5,137 nt of DNA from a bacterium (GTDB lineage: Bacteria > Verrucomicrobiota > Verrucomicrobiia > Limisphaerales > J093). Within the stretch, counting starts at the first letter, position 1; each line of letters begins with the position of its first letter. The notes under the pieces are model-generated. The model had not been told where the DNA came from and did no database searches. It worked only from the letters and a program-made list of their open reading frames with translations. The stretch spans positions 1 through 5,137 of the forward strand of contig JAJXTA010000289.1 of the NCBI GenBank assembly GCA_021784265.1. Direction: 5' to 3'. The position numbers and the translations under genes are program-made. Below are positions 1-4,761 of this stretch, one piece after another.

Positions 1-1596
1 GAGGGCGCCGAGCATCATTTCAGCACCCATTGCTCCGCCCTGACCGACCACCCGGGCTTCGCCTTCACCCCGGCCGCCGACCGGCAGGTGCGGGCCTTCG
101 CCGACCGCGGCGAATACCATCCCCAGCCCGAATGGAGCGAGAACATCCCGCACCCGGTCGAGGCCAGCCGCGGCCAGACGGCCAGCGGCGACGCTTACAG
201 CCCGGGTTGGTTCGATCTGCCGCTGCCACCCGAGGGAGCGGTGACCCTGGTGGTCAACGCCGAGCGCGCGGACCCCGCGCCGGAAGCGCTCGCCGACTTC
301 GTGAACCATCGGCGCGAGCGGGTCCGCCAAACCGTGCGGCAGGCCGCGCTCCGCGAACCCGACAAGCTGGGCCAGGCCCTGGCCGCCGCGACCGCGGCCT
401 ACGTGGTGCGCCGCGAGGAGGGGACGACCGTGGTCGCCGGCTATCCCTGGTTCCTGGACTGGGGCCGAGACTCGCTCATCGCCGCCCGGGGCCTGTTGGC
501 CGCCGGCCGACTGGCCGAGGTCCGCCAACTCCTGATCCAGTTCGGCCGCTTCGAGCGGGAGGGAACGCTCCCCAACTCGATTCACGGCGAAGACGCCTCG
601 AACCGGGACACCTCCGATGCCCCCCTCTGGTATGGCGTCGTCTGCGAGGACCTCGCGCTCGCCCCGGGCGCCGCCGGCGCCCCGGCCGAACTCTACGCGA
701 CTCCGGTGGACGCGACGGGGCGGCGGCTGGTTGATGTCTTGCGCGGGATCGCCGGCGGCTACCTGCGCGGCACCCCCAACGGCATCCGCGTGGACCCCGA
801 CTCCGCCCTAGTCTGGAGCCCGAGTCACTTTACCTGGATGGACACCAATTACCCCGCGGCCACCCCGCGTGAGGGTTATCCGGTCGAGATCCAGGCGCTC
901 TGGATTCGCCTGTTGCGGCAACTCGAGCGGCTCGAGGCGCCGCCGGTGGCGGAACCCTGGGGGGCCTTGGCGGGGCGGGCGACCGCCGCGCTCGAGCGCC
1001 TGTTCTGGCTGGAAGACCGGGGCTATTTCGCCGACGCCTTGCTGGCCCGCCCGGGTCAGGCCGCCGCTCAGGCCGTCCCCGACACGGCCCTGCGCGGCAA
1101 TTACCTCTTCGCCATCAGCCTGGGCTTGGTCAACGGCCCCCGCGCCCAGCGTGCCGTGATGGCCGCGTTGCGCCACTTGGTGGTGCCGGGAGCGCTCCGT
1201 TCCCTGGCCCCGTTACCGGTCTCGCCCCCGCTGCCGGTCCGCGGCGCCGACGGGCGCCCGCTCAATAACCCCAACGAACCCTACTGGGGGCGGTATGAGG
1301 GAGACGAGGACACCCGCCGCAAACCGGCGTATCACAATGGCACGGCGTGGACCTGGACCTTCCCCGTCTTCTGCGAGGCTCTGGCGCGCGCCTGGGCTAA
1401 CGAACCGGCCGCGGTGGCCGCCGCCCGCGCCTATCTGGGCAGCGTGGATCGGCTGCTGGCCGAAGGCTGTCTGGGACACCTCCCCGAAATTGTCGATGGC
1501 GACGCCCCCCACCAGGCGCGGGGTTGTGACGCCCAGGCCTGGGGCGCGACCGAAGCCCTCCGGGTGTGGAAGTGGCTGCACGGCCTTTCCGGCTGA
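1..1596 (+). CDS. Glycogen debranching enzyme, GDE type (amylo-alpha-1,6-glucosidase), 5' partial
   Basis: The frame is open from base 1 and stops at TGA 1594-1596, giving 531 visible residues; the true start lies left of the window. The enzyme hydrolyses alpha-1,6 branch points of glycogen or limit dextrin in the cytoplasm. The first ~85 residues look like the end of the bacterial/archaeal GDE N-terminal domain. The remainder is the (alpha/alpha)6-barrel amylo-alpha-1,6-glucosidase domain. Visible family motifs are YPWFLDWGRDSLI (about 442-480), the LPNSIHGED...DAPLWY stretch (about 568-630), NGTAWTWTFPVF (about 1336-1371), and LPEIVDGDAPHQARGCDAQAW (about 1480-1542). The last contains the Glu (codon 1486-1488) that I infer to be a catalytic acid from its family position. 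Roughly 150-200 N-terminal residues should be missing compared with usual bacterial members. A GTG at 88 is an internal codon, not the start. It converges with the NADH-dehydrogenase remnant downstream. No convincing terminator was seen: GGTGG-GTT-CCACC at 1614-1626 lacks a T-tract. Confidence 0.9.
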   Translation, partial: EGAEHHFSTHCSALTDHPGFAFTPAADRQVRAFADRGEYHPQPEWSENIPHPVEASRGQTASGDAYSPGWFDLPLPPEGAVTLVVNAERADPAPEALADFVNHRRERVRQTVRQAALREPDKLGQALAAATAAYVVRREEGTTVVAGYPWFLDWGRDSLIAARGLLAAGRLAEVRQLLIQFGRFEREGTLPNSIHGEDASNRDTSDAPLWYGVVCEDLALAPGAAGAPAELYATPVDATGRRLVDVLRGIAGGYLRGTPNGIRVDPDSALVWSPSHFTWMDTNYPAATPREGYPVEIQALWIRLLRQLERLEAPPVAEPWGALAGRATAALERLFWLEDRGYFADALLARPGQAAAQAVPDTALRGNYLFAISLGLVNGPRAQRAVMAALRHLVVPGALRSLAPLPVSPPLPVRGADGRPLNNPNEPYWGRYEGDEDTRRKPAYHNGTAWTWTFPVFCEALARAWANEPAAVAAARAYLGSVDRLLAEGCLGHLPEIVDGDAPHQARGCDAQAWGATEALRVWKWLHGLSG

Positions 1597-1625
1597 TCGG
1601 CGGGGCGGTTCCCGGTGGGTTCCAC

Positions 1626-1784
1626 CCCGGTCACGGTGCGCGCGCCCAGTTTGTAAATGAACTCCGAGTAGGTCCACCGCCGCAACACCGCCGCCCGGCG
1701 GCGAACGCCGATGAGGCACAGCAGGTGGATCAACCGCCACGCAACCCCGGCGAACCAGCCGGTGACCGCGCGCCCCCCGGCCAT
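1626..1784 (-). pseudogene. C-terminal remnant of type II NADH dehydrogenase (NDH-2)
   Basis: On the minus strand one frame reads GWFAGVAWRLIHLLCLIGVR, then RRAAVLRRWTYSEFIYKLGA and RTVTG. This matches the NDH-2 C-terminus known from the family: a W..xHL..LIG.R.R hydrophobic helix, then a W...Y..GAR.ITG ending, which anchors the FAD enzyme to the inner face of the membrane. Intact NDH-2 proteins have about 400-450 residues with two Rossmann folds; here only about 50 residues are recognisable. Upstream (1785-1882, up to the IS end) I could not recognise NDH-2 sequence in any minus frame. Downstream the frame has no stop near the expected end and runs on antisense to the debranching gene until 1431, so the native stop also seems lost. 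The gene is best read as a fragment left after deletion next to the insertion sequence. The recognition rests on pattern alone. Confidence 0.65.
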
Positions 1785-1882
1785 GCGCCGCTCCGCCGAC
1801 CCGGCCTTCGACGGCGGTCCCGCCTCCGCCGGGCCCGAGGGAATTGAGGCAGCGGCCAGAACCACCAAGACCGAAGGAGATT

Positions 1883-1905
1883 GAGTGCAGGACAAAATAG
1901 TAACC
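1883..1905. repeat. Terminal inverted repeat of the IS (transposase 3' side)
   Basis: The plus strand reads GAGTGCAGGACAAA then ATAGTAACC. It matches the reverse complement of 3683-3705 at 20 of 23 positions, with differences at positions 2, 15 and 16. Its inner edge lies one base from the transposase stop codon. Confidence 0.85.
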
Positions 1906-1906
1906 A

Positions 1907-3289
1907 TTAGGCTGCTTGGGCAGCTTGAGGTGGGGGGTCGGCGAGGCGAACGCGCAGGTAGTCGCTTTGGTTGAGGCGATCCCAGACCTGGTCGAACTGG
2001 TTGCCATACAGGGCGCAGCGCAGGTCCAGGATGTGGGTGGCCCCGGGTTCAGACCAGAGCATGCCGGAGCCCTTGCGGCGTCCGCCAATCACCGTTTTGC
2101 AGCCGGCTTCGACCACCCCGGAGCCGTAGAAGAATCCGCGGGCCCGGTAGGTCCCGTAGAGCATCCGGCTTCGGTTGTGCTCAAAGTAGGCGATGTGCTT
2201 GCCGGCCCCTGCTGCGGGTTCGCCCGCCAACTTGCCCGTCCTTTCCCGGGCTTGGCGGAGGACGTCTGGGACTTCGTCCGCCAGCAACGGTTCACGCCAG
2301 ATTCTCCAAAGGGCCTTGGCGCCCTCAGGGTCCGGGTCCAGGCAGTGCGTCAGTTCCAAGCGATGCTCCAGGGCGTGGTAGAGGCCCAGGATCTGGCAGG
2401 CCATGGGGAAGCATTTGGCCCCCTGCTCCCAAATCCAGGCCGCCCCGTCGCCCAACAGCACGGAGATCAGGGCGGCGCTGAGGCGGCGGCGCAACGCCTC
2501 CTGGCGCGCGCGCACCATGAAGTCGGGGGCTTCTTCAAACCCGGCGACGTAGCTGGAGGACTCGAAATCCCGCAAGGGCAGGCCCTCGTCATCGAGGGTG
2601 GTCTGGGTAAAAACACAGGCCAGCTTGGCTTCGCGGGTCTTGGCCGAACCATCGGGTTGCTTGCCCGCCCGCCCCTTAAGTTCTTCGGCCCGCAGGGGCA
2701 CGCCTGTGCCATCGACGGCGATATACAGGATGGGAATCGGCCCGACTTCATGCTCGAAGGGGGGCAACGGCTCTTGGATGGCCCGCACCCGAGGGCCCAT
2801 CTCCTGGGCGATGCGTTGAATCTGCCGACCGTCCACTTCCAGCCCGCAGAAGGCCTTGAGGTCGGCCGCGGCGGTGTCGAAGCGCAGGCGGGCGGCGGCG
2901 CGGCAAAGCACCCGCAGCGCCCCGGGGGAGTAGCCCGCCCACAAGCCCAGCGCCCGGTCCAGCGAGGCGCGGCCACGCTCCTCCTTGGCCGAGTAGTAAT
3001 AGTGGCGCCGCAGCGCCGCGGGCCCGAAGAGCGTCAGCGCCTCCTTGGGGCGGGCGGCGTGGCACTTCTCGCCCGGCCGACCAGCATCCTCGGGCACGGG
3101 CAGGGTAGGGTCGTTGAGCAGGTCCTCCAACAGGGCGCGGGCATCGCGGAAGAGAGCCTCCCGCAGGCCAAGTTCCACCGCCTCCAAATTGCGCACCCCC
3201 TGCTCTCGCCAGTGCCCTTGGACTAGCCGGAGGAAGGCATTGGCCTCCCGGAAGCGCTCCTGCCCGATTTCGATCGGGGGTTTTTTTTT
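1907..3289 (-). CDS. ISKra4-family DDE transposase (ORF B, probably made by -1 frameshift from ORF A)
   Basis: This is the transposase that cuts and joins the element's ends. The first in-frame conventional start is GTG 3196, giving 429 residues. Convincing coding sequence extends upstream (IEIGQERFREANAFLRLVQG) to the A9 run at 3281-3289. I therefore infer entry from ORF A by a -1 shift, which makes a fused protein of about 567 residues from ATG 3609. Counting from GTG 3196, the motifs are YIAVDGTGVPL (D162), DGSAKTREAKLACVFTQT (182-199), VLLGDGAAWIW (D250), LYHALEH (272-278) and FFYGSGVVEAGCKTVIG (E363). This gives the complete D-D-E set expected of the family. Oddity: in many relatives a Cys-rich segment precedes the YYYC motif; here the region reads GEKCHAARP...LRRHYYYSAKEERG, so most of those Cys are absent. 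The element looks potentially active. The 436-residue plus-strand frame opposite it is a GC-driven shadow. Confidence 0.88.
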   Translation of the reverse strand, partial: KKKPPIEIGQERFREANAFLRLVQGHWREQGVRNLEAVELGLREALFRDARALLEDLLNDPTLPVPEDAGRPGEKCHAARPKEALTLFGPAALRRHYYYSAKEERGRASLDRALGLWAGYSPGALRVLCRAAARLRFDTAAADLKAFCGLEVDGRQIQRIAQEMGPRVRAIQEPLPPFEHEVGPIPILYIAVDGTGVPLRAEELKGRAGKQPDGSAKTREAKLACVFTQTTLDDEGLPLRDFESSSYVAGFEEAPDFMVRARQEALRRRLSAALISVLLGDGAAWIWEQGAKCFPMACQILGLYHALEHRLELTHCLDPDPEGAKALWRIWREPLLADEVPDVLRQARERTGKLAGEPAAGAGKHIAYFEHNRSRMLYGTYRARGFFYGSGVVEAGCKTVIGGRRKGSGMLWSEPGATHILDLRCALYGNQFDQVWDRLNQSDYLRVRLADPPPQAAQAA

Positions 3290-3609
3290 GCCTCTGGAGC
3301 CGCCTGGGTTTGGCGGGTGAGTTGGTCGGTGACGGCAACGAACGCCTCGGCCAGTTCCTCGAAACGCCTGTAATTGGCGACCAGGGGTTCGATTTGGGGG
3401 GCCTGCTCGGCGGGGATGCGTTCGGAGAACTTCGTTCCTTGGACGTAGCCCTGGAGGACGTAGTAGGGGCCCTGAGGGTCTTTGGAGTTTGCGCGGCGCT
3501 TCTTAAAGAACTGGCGGCTCAGGGAGCCGCGGCGCAGGCGGTCAATGGCGCGGATTTGTTGGAGGATCTGCTCGCGGCGTTCCTCGAGCTGGTGGCGCGA
3601 AACGTTCAT
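3223..3609 (-). CDS. IS accessory protein ORF A (DUF6788-like), upstream partner of the transposase
   Basis: This frame encodes 128 residues from ATG 3609 to TAG 3223-3225. A TTG at 3645 would add 12 residues, but it lies inside the putative -35 box and the added part has no family resemblance, so I prefer the ATG. The sequence begins MNVSRHQLEERREQILQQIR and continues with LRRGSLSRQF, GPYYVLQGYVQGTKFSERIP and a helical YRRFEELAEAFVAV segment. This is the pattern of small DUF6788 proteins: an N-terminal basic/helical part, an RRGS motif, a GPYY...G beta segment, then a Y..F..L helix. A biochemical role is not established to my knowledge; DNA binding or a transposase N-terminal domain is a guess. 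Its tail overlaps ORF B by the frameshift region, with phase correct for -1. No Shine-Dalgarno precedes the ATG (ACACGCC), which fits a leaderless or near-leaderless transcript. Confidence 0.75.
   Translation of the reverse strand: MNVSRHQLEERREQILQQIRAIDRLRRGSLSRQFFKKRRANSKDPQGPYYVLQGYVQGTKFSERIPAEQAPQIEPLVANYRRFEELAEAFVAVTDQLTRQTQAAPEAKKNPRSKSGRSASGRPMPSSG
3263..3288 (-). promoter_or_regulatory. Putative -1 frameshift signal: A9 slippery run plus hairpin
   Basis: In the ORF A frame the minus strand reads gcA AAA AAA AAC CCC, so A_AAA_AAA and A_AAA_AAC are both in the correct phase for a -1 slip (AlaLysLysAsnPro to the LysLysLysProPro frame). One base after the heptamer is a hairpin with stem CCCGAT/ATCGGG and loop CGAA (3263-3278). 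Protein-family similarity switches from ORF A to ORF B around this point. The spacer is shorter than the 5-9 bases usual for stimulatory hairpins. Slippage of RNA polymerase on the nine A residues is therefore an equal alternative to ribosomal frameshifting. Confidence 0.65.
3263..3289 (+). terminator. Putative intrinsic terminator on the plus strand, antisense to the transposase
   Basis: The plus strand reads CCCGAT-TTCG-ATCGGG, then GG, then nine T. This is a 6-bp stem with a TTCG loop and an uninterrupted T-tract, a canonical Rho-independent terminator. It would stop plus-strand transcripts that enter the IS from the left end or start inside it. It uses the same bases as the frameshift signal on the other strand. 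Confidence 0.6.
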
Positions 3610-3616
3610 GGCGTGT

Positions 3617-3645
3617 ATTGTATCTATATAGATACAACAACGCAA
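3617..3645 (-). promoter_or_regulatory. Putative promoter of ORF A/ORF B
   Basis: The minus strand shows TTGCGT (3645-3640), a 17-base spacer and TACAAT (3622-3617). The -10 box matches the sigma70 consensus at 5 of 6 positions; the -35 box is weak (3 of 6). Only seven bases separate the -10 box from the ATG at 3609. The transcript would thus begin at or within a few bases of the start codon, implying leaderless translation. Confidence 0.45.
3618..3637. promoter_or_regulatory. Perfect 20-bp palindrome, possible operator
   Basis: TTGTATCTATATAGATACAA is a perfect inverted repeat with 10-base arms and no spacer, AT-rich in an otherwise very GC-rich window. It fills most of the -35/-10 spacer and overlaps the -10 box of the inferred IS promoter, where a dimeric repressor would block transcription. 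The binding protein is unknown; self-repression by ORF A or transposase is a guess. Confidence 0.5.
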
Positions 3646-3655
3646 CTGAGAAGCA

Positions 3656-3934
3656 ATGGCCCACAGGCTTCGCTCACAGTTCGGTTACTTCTTTGTCCTG
3701 CACCCTCCTTACTTCAAGAACAACGCATCCCAGAGGCGCTACGCCGACTATCGGCATCAGAAGTTCTTTGTCGGCTCCGGCGTCGTGGAGCCCGGCTGCC
3801 GCGCCGTCATCGGCCTACGCCTCAAACAGTCCGGTAGGCACTGGTCGGTCCGCGGAGCCAATGCGATCATCGGCCTGCGCAGCTGCATCATGTCCGGCCG
3901 CTTCGAGGACTTTTGGGCCTCTCGCACCCCATAG
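3656..3934 (+). pseudogene. Truncated ISKra4-family transposase C-terminus (chimeric ORF)
   Basis: The open frame has 92 codons, ending at TAG 3932-3934. Only codons from 3710 onward are transposase-like: YFKNNASQRRYADYRHQKFF, then VGSGVVEPGCRAVIG with the third catalytic Glu, LRLKQSGRHWSVRGANAIIG and SGRFEDFW. By hand alignment without gaps, about 33 of ~72 residues are identical to the C-terminus of the intact transposase at 1907-3289, so the two belong to the same family but are divergent. The first 17 or so codons from ATG 3656 are not transposase: they translate the end and inverted repeat of the neighbouring IS. The fragment lacks the first two catalytic Asp and cannot act as a transposase. 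Whether the chimeric frame is expressed is unknown. Confidence 0.75.
3683..3705. repeat. Terminal inverted repeat of the IS (promoter side)
   Basis: The plus strand reads GGTTACTTCTTTG then TCCTGCACCC. It is inverted relative to 1883-1905 with 20 of 23 matches. It lies about 40 bases upstream of the inferred -35 box of ORF A. Confidence 0.85.
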
Positions 3935-3958
3935 CCCCCACTTTTATCTCGTCCACCC
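3706..3958 (+). mobile_element. 3' remnant of a second, divergent ISKra4-like element
   Basis: The stretch starts directly at the outer edge of the intact IS and contains the last ~74 codons of a transposase plus a right end. The end at 3938-3958 (CCACTTTTATC then TCGTCCACCC) matches the intact element's transposase-side end at 13 of 21 positions and lies, like it, just after the transposase stop. All upstream parts (first two catalytic Asp, promoter, left end) are missing here and are not found left of the intact IS. Confidence 0.65.
3938..3958. repeat. Probable right-end inverted repeat of the truncated second IS
   Basis: It lies four bases after the remnant's stop codon. It matches the transposase-side end of the intact IS at 13 of 21 aligned bases, including the outer TCxTxCACxC pattern. 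No partner left end exists in the window. Confidence 0.45.
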
Positions 3959-3965
3959 ACCGCAA

Positions 3966-4355
3966 TCATGAGAGGGCGTGACCAAAGGACACGAGGCCGC
4001 CGCCAAACCAGCTCAGTAGCCCGACGCACCACACCGCCAGACGGAGGACCGACCACCGCGGCTGAACCGGGAGAGGCAGGAACTGGAAGGCGGCCGCGCC
4101 GAACAACAGCCCGGCGCAGTAGGGAAACAGTCCGACGGAAAACCGCCAGCAGCAAGACTGGAACCCGCGCGCGATGGCGCCGGTGAAGGGTCCGGAAACG
4201 CAGCCAATGGTAGCCGCCACATTCCAATTGTCGCGCCAGTCGCCGGGCCGCTGTCGGCTCAGGAGGAAGAACGTGATGGCGGCAAACACCAGGTAGAAGG
4301 CCAGGCCGGCACGGAGGTGGGCACGGGTGAACGGAAGCTGAGGCTGGGTTGTCAT
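3966..4355 (-). CDS. Small hypothetical membrane protein (129 residues)
   Basis: I do not recognise a named family. From ATG 4355 to TGA 3966-3968 the protein is MTTQPQLPFTRAHL..., with a strong hydrophobic helix at about 14-33 (LRAGLAFYLVFAAITFFLL), a weaker one at about 45-62, a third at about 72-94 (FSVGLFPYCAGLLFGAAAF) and a fourth at about 102-126 (LRLAVWCVGLLSWFGGGLVS). A polar RQRPGDWRDNW loop (34-44) and a Cys pair (CC, 68-69) separate them. This suggests an integral inner-membrane protein with 3-4 spans. A longer frame reaches 4520, but its extra 55 residues are low-complexity and overlap another reading frame, so I prefer the internal ATG. That ATG overlaps the stop of the upstream short frame (ATGA), which suggests translational coupling. 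The stop lies only eight bases from the end of the second IS remnant. Function unknown; it is probably a real gene given the well-formed hydrophobic pattern. Confidence 0.6.
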   Translation of the reverse strand: MTTQPQLPFTRAHLRAGLAFYLVFAAITFFLLSRQRPGDWRDNWNVAATIGCVSGPFTGAIARGFQSCCWRFSVGLFPYCAGLLFGAAAFQFLPLPVQPRWSVLRLAVWCVGLLSWFGGGLVSFGHALS

Positions 4356-4459
4356 CGGGCCGAGGTTGAGTTCTCCCACAGCGGGCCCCGGAGGCGCCAC
4401 CGCACCGCCGCCCCTAACGGGTCGTTCACCAGCAGAAACTCGAGCCCGTTCAGAATCAT
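4352..4459 (-). pseudogene. Short reading frame resembling the start of a class I SAM methyltransferase, truncated
   Basis: ATG 4459 to TGA 4352-4354 encodes 35 residues: MILNGLEFLLVNDPLGAAVR, then WRLRGPLWENSTSAR. An in-frame stop at 4475-4477 makes this ATG the only available start. The LEFLL.N.P..AA......PL pattern recalls the N-terminal helix of a group of class I methyltransferases ("LMNNPVRAA" type), after which the glycine-rich SAM loop should follow. Here the similarity ends at about residue 28 and the frame stops. It may be the 5' remnant of a deleted methyltransferase gene or a coupled leader peptide for the membrane protein, whose ATG overlaps its TGA. A TATGAT at 4460-4455 on this strand resembles a -10 box and would place transcription start inside the frame; no good -35 box goes with it. 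The methyltransferase reading is tentative. Confidence 0.35.
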
Positions 4460-4761
4460 AAGCCGAAACCCATTTCATCTGGTTGCAGTTTAACGTGGTG
4501 TTTAAGCGGTCGGCAAGCAAAATGAACCCCGCTCATAGGCCATTCCGCTGCGGAGCAAAGCGTCAGTGTCGTGCCGCCCGGCGCGCCCGGGCAGCCCGAC
4601 GCAGTGCGGCGTTGTCAACCGCGCCACCACGCGGCATAGTGCCGGGCGTGTCTCGACGCTCCTTCCCACCTCCCGCCGCCCGGCCGGTCCGCCCGACTTC
4701 GGGGGCGGCGTCCACCCCGCGCGCGGCCGACTCTCAGGCATGCCGCGGTTCCCGGTAGAAC
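4460..4761. other. Divergent intergenic region with no recognisable gene
   Basis: About 300 bases between the minus-strand membrane-protein pair and the plus-strand exonuclease. It should hold promoters for both directions, but I find no good -35/-10 pair. It is GC-rich with Pro/Arg/Ala-rich open frames on both strands that look like no protein family. A small GC hairpin (CCGCCC...GGGCGG, 4690-4709) lacks a T-tract. Confidence 0.5.

Larger units (their letters stand above)
1883..3705 (-). mobile_element. ISKra4-like insertion sequence, apparently complete (~1.82 kb)
   Basis: The element is bounded by 23-bp imperfect terminal inverted repeats at 1883-1905 and 3683-3705. It encodes, on the minus strand, a DUF6788-like ORF A and an ISKra4-type DDE transposase ORF B in overlapping frames. 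The right end lies almost directly after the transposase stop (TAA at 1907-1909), as is common in this family. No direct repeat is visible at the ends: the 9 bases outside are AAGGAGATT on the left and TCCTTACTT on the right. A simple insertion with target duplication is therefore not supported. The left flank carries an NDH-2 fragment and the right flank a truncated second transposase that begins at the IS boundary. This suggests deletion or recombination after insertion. The exact terminal base is uncertain by a few bases. Confidence 0.85.

Noticed and set aside
88..1596. Debranching enzyme starting at GTG 88
   Set aside because: The same frame is open to base 1 and the upstream residues already look like the family's N-terminal domain, so the real start is outside the window.
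1614..1626. Terminator for the debranching gene (GGTGG-GTT-CCACC)
   Set aside because: Short stem with no T-tract after it, in a GC-rich context where such stems are common.
1874..1882. Target-site duplication of the intact IS
   Set aside because: The flanks AAGGAGATT and TCCTTACTT are not direct repeats; AAGGAG/CTCCTT is inverted and probably chance.
1213..2088. Minus-strand open frame of 291 codons spanning the IS end and the debranching gene
   Set aside because: It reads the transposase region in the wrong frame and then antisense to a clear gene; no family pattern.
1916..3226. Plus-strand open frame of 436 codons opposite the transposase
   Set aside because: Its product is Gly/Pro/Ala-rich with no recognisable motif, and it mirrors a minus-strand gene with a full catalytic set; long antisense frames are expected at this GC content.
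3966..4520. 184-residue version of the membrane protein from the upstream start
   Set aside because: The extra N-terminal 55 residues are low-complexity and overlap the better-looking 35-codon frame; ATG 4355 leads directly into the hydrophobic protein.
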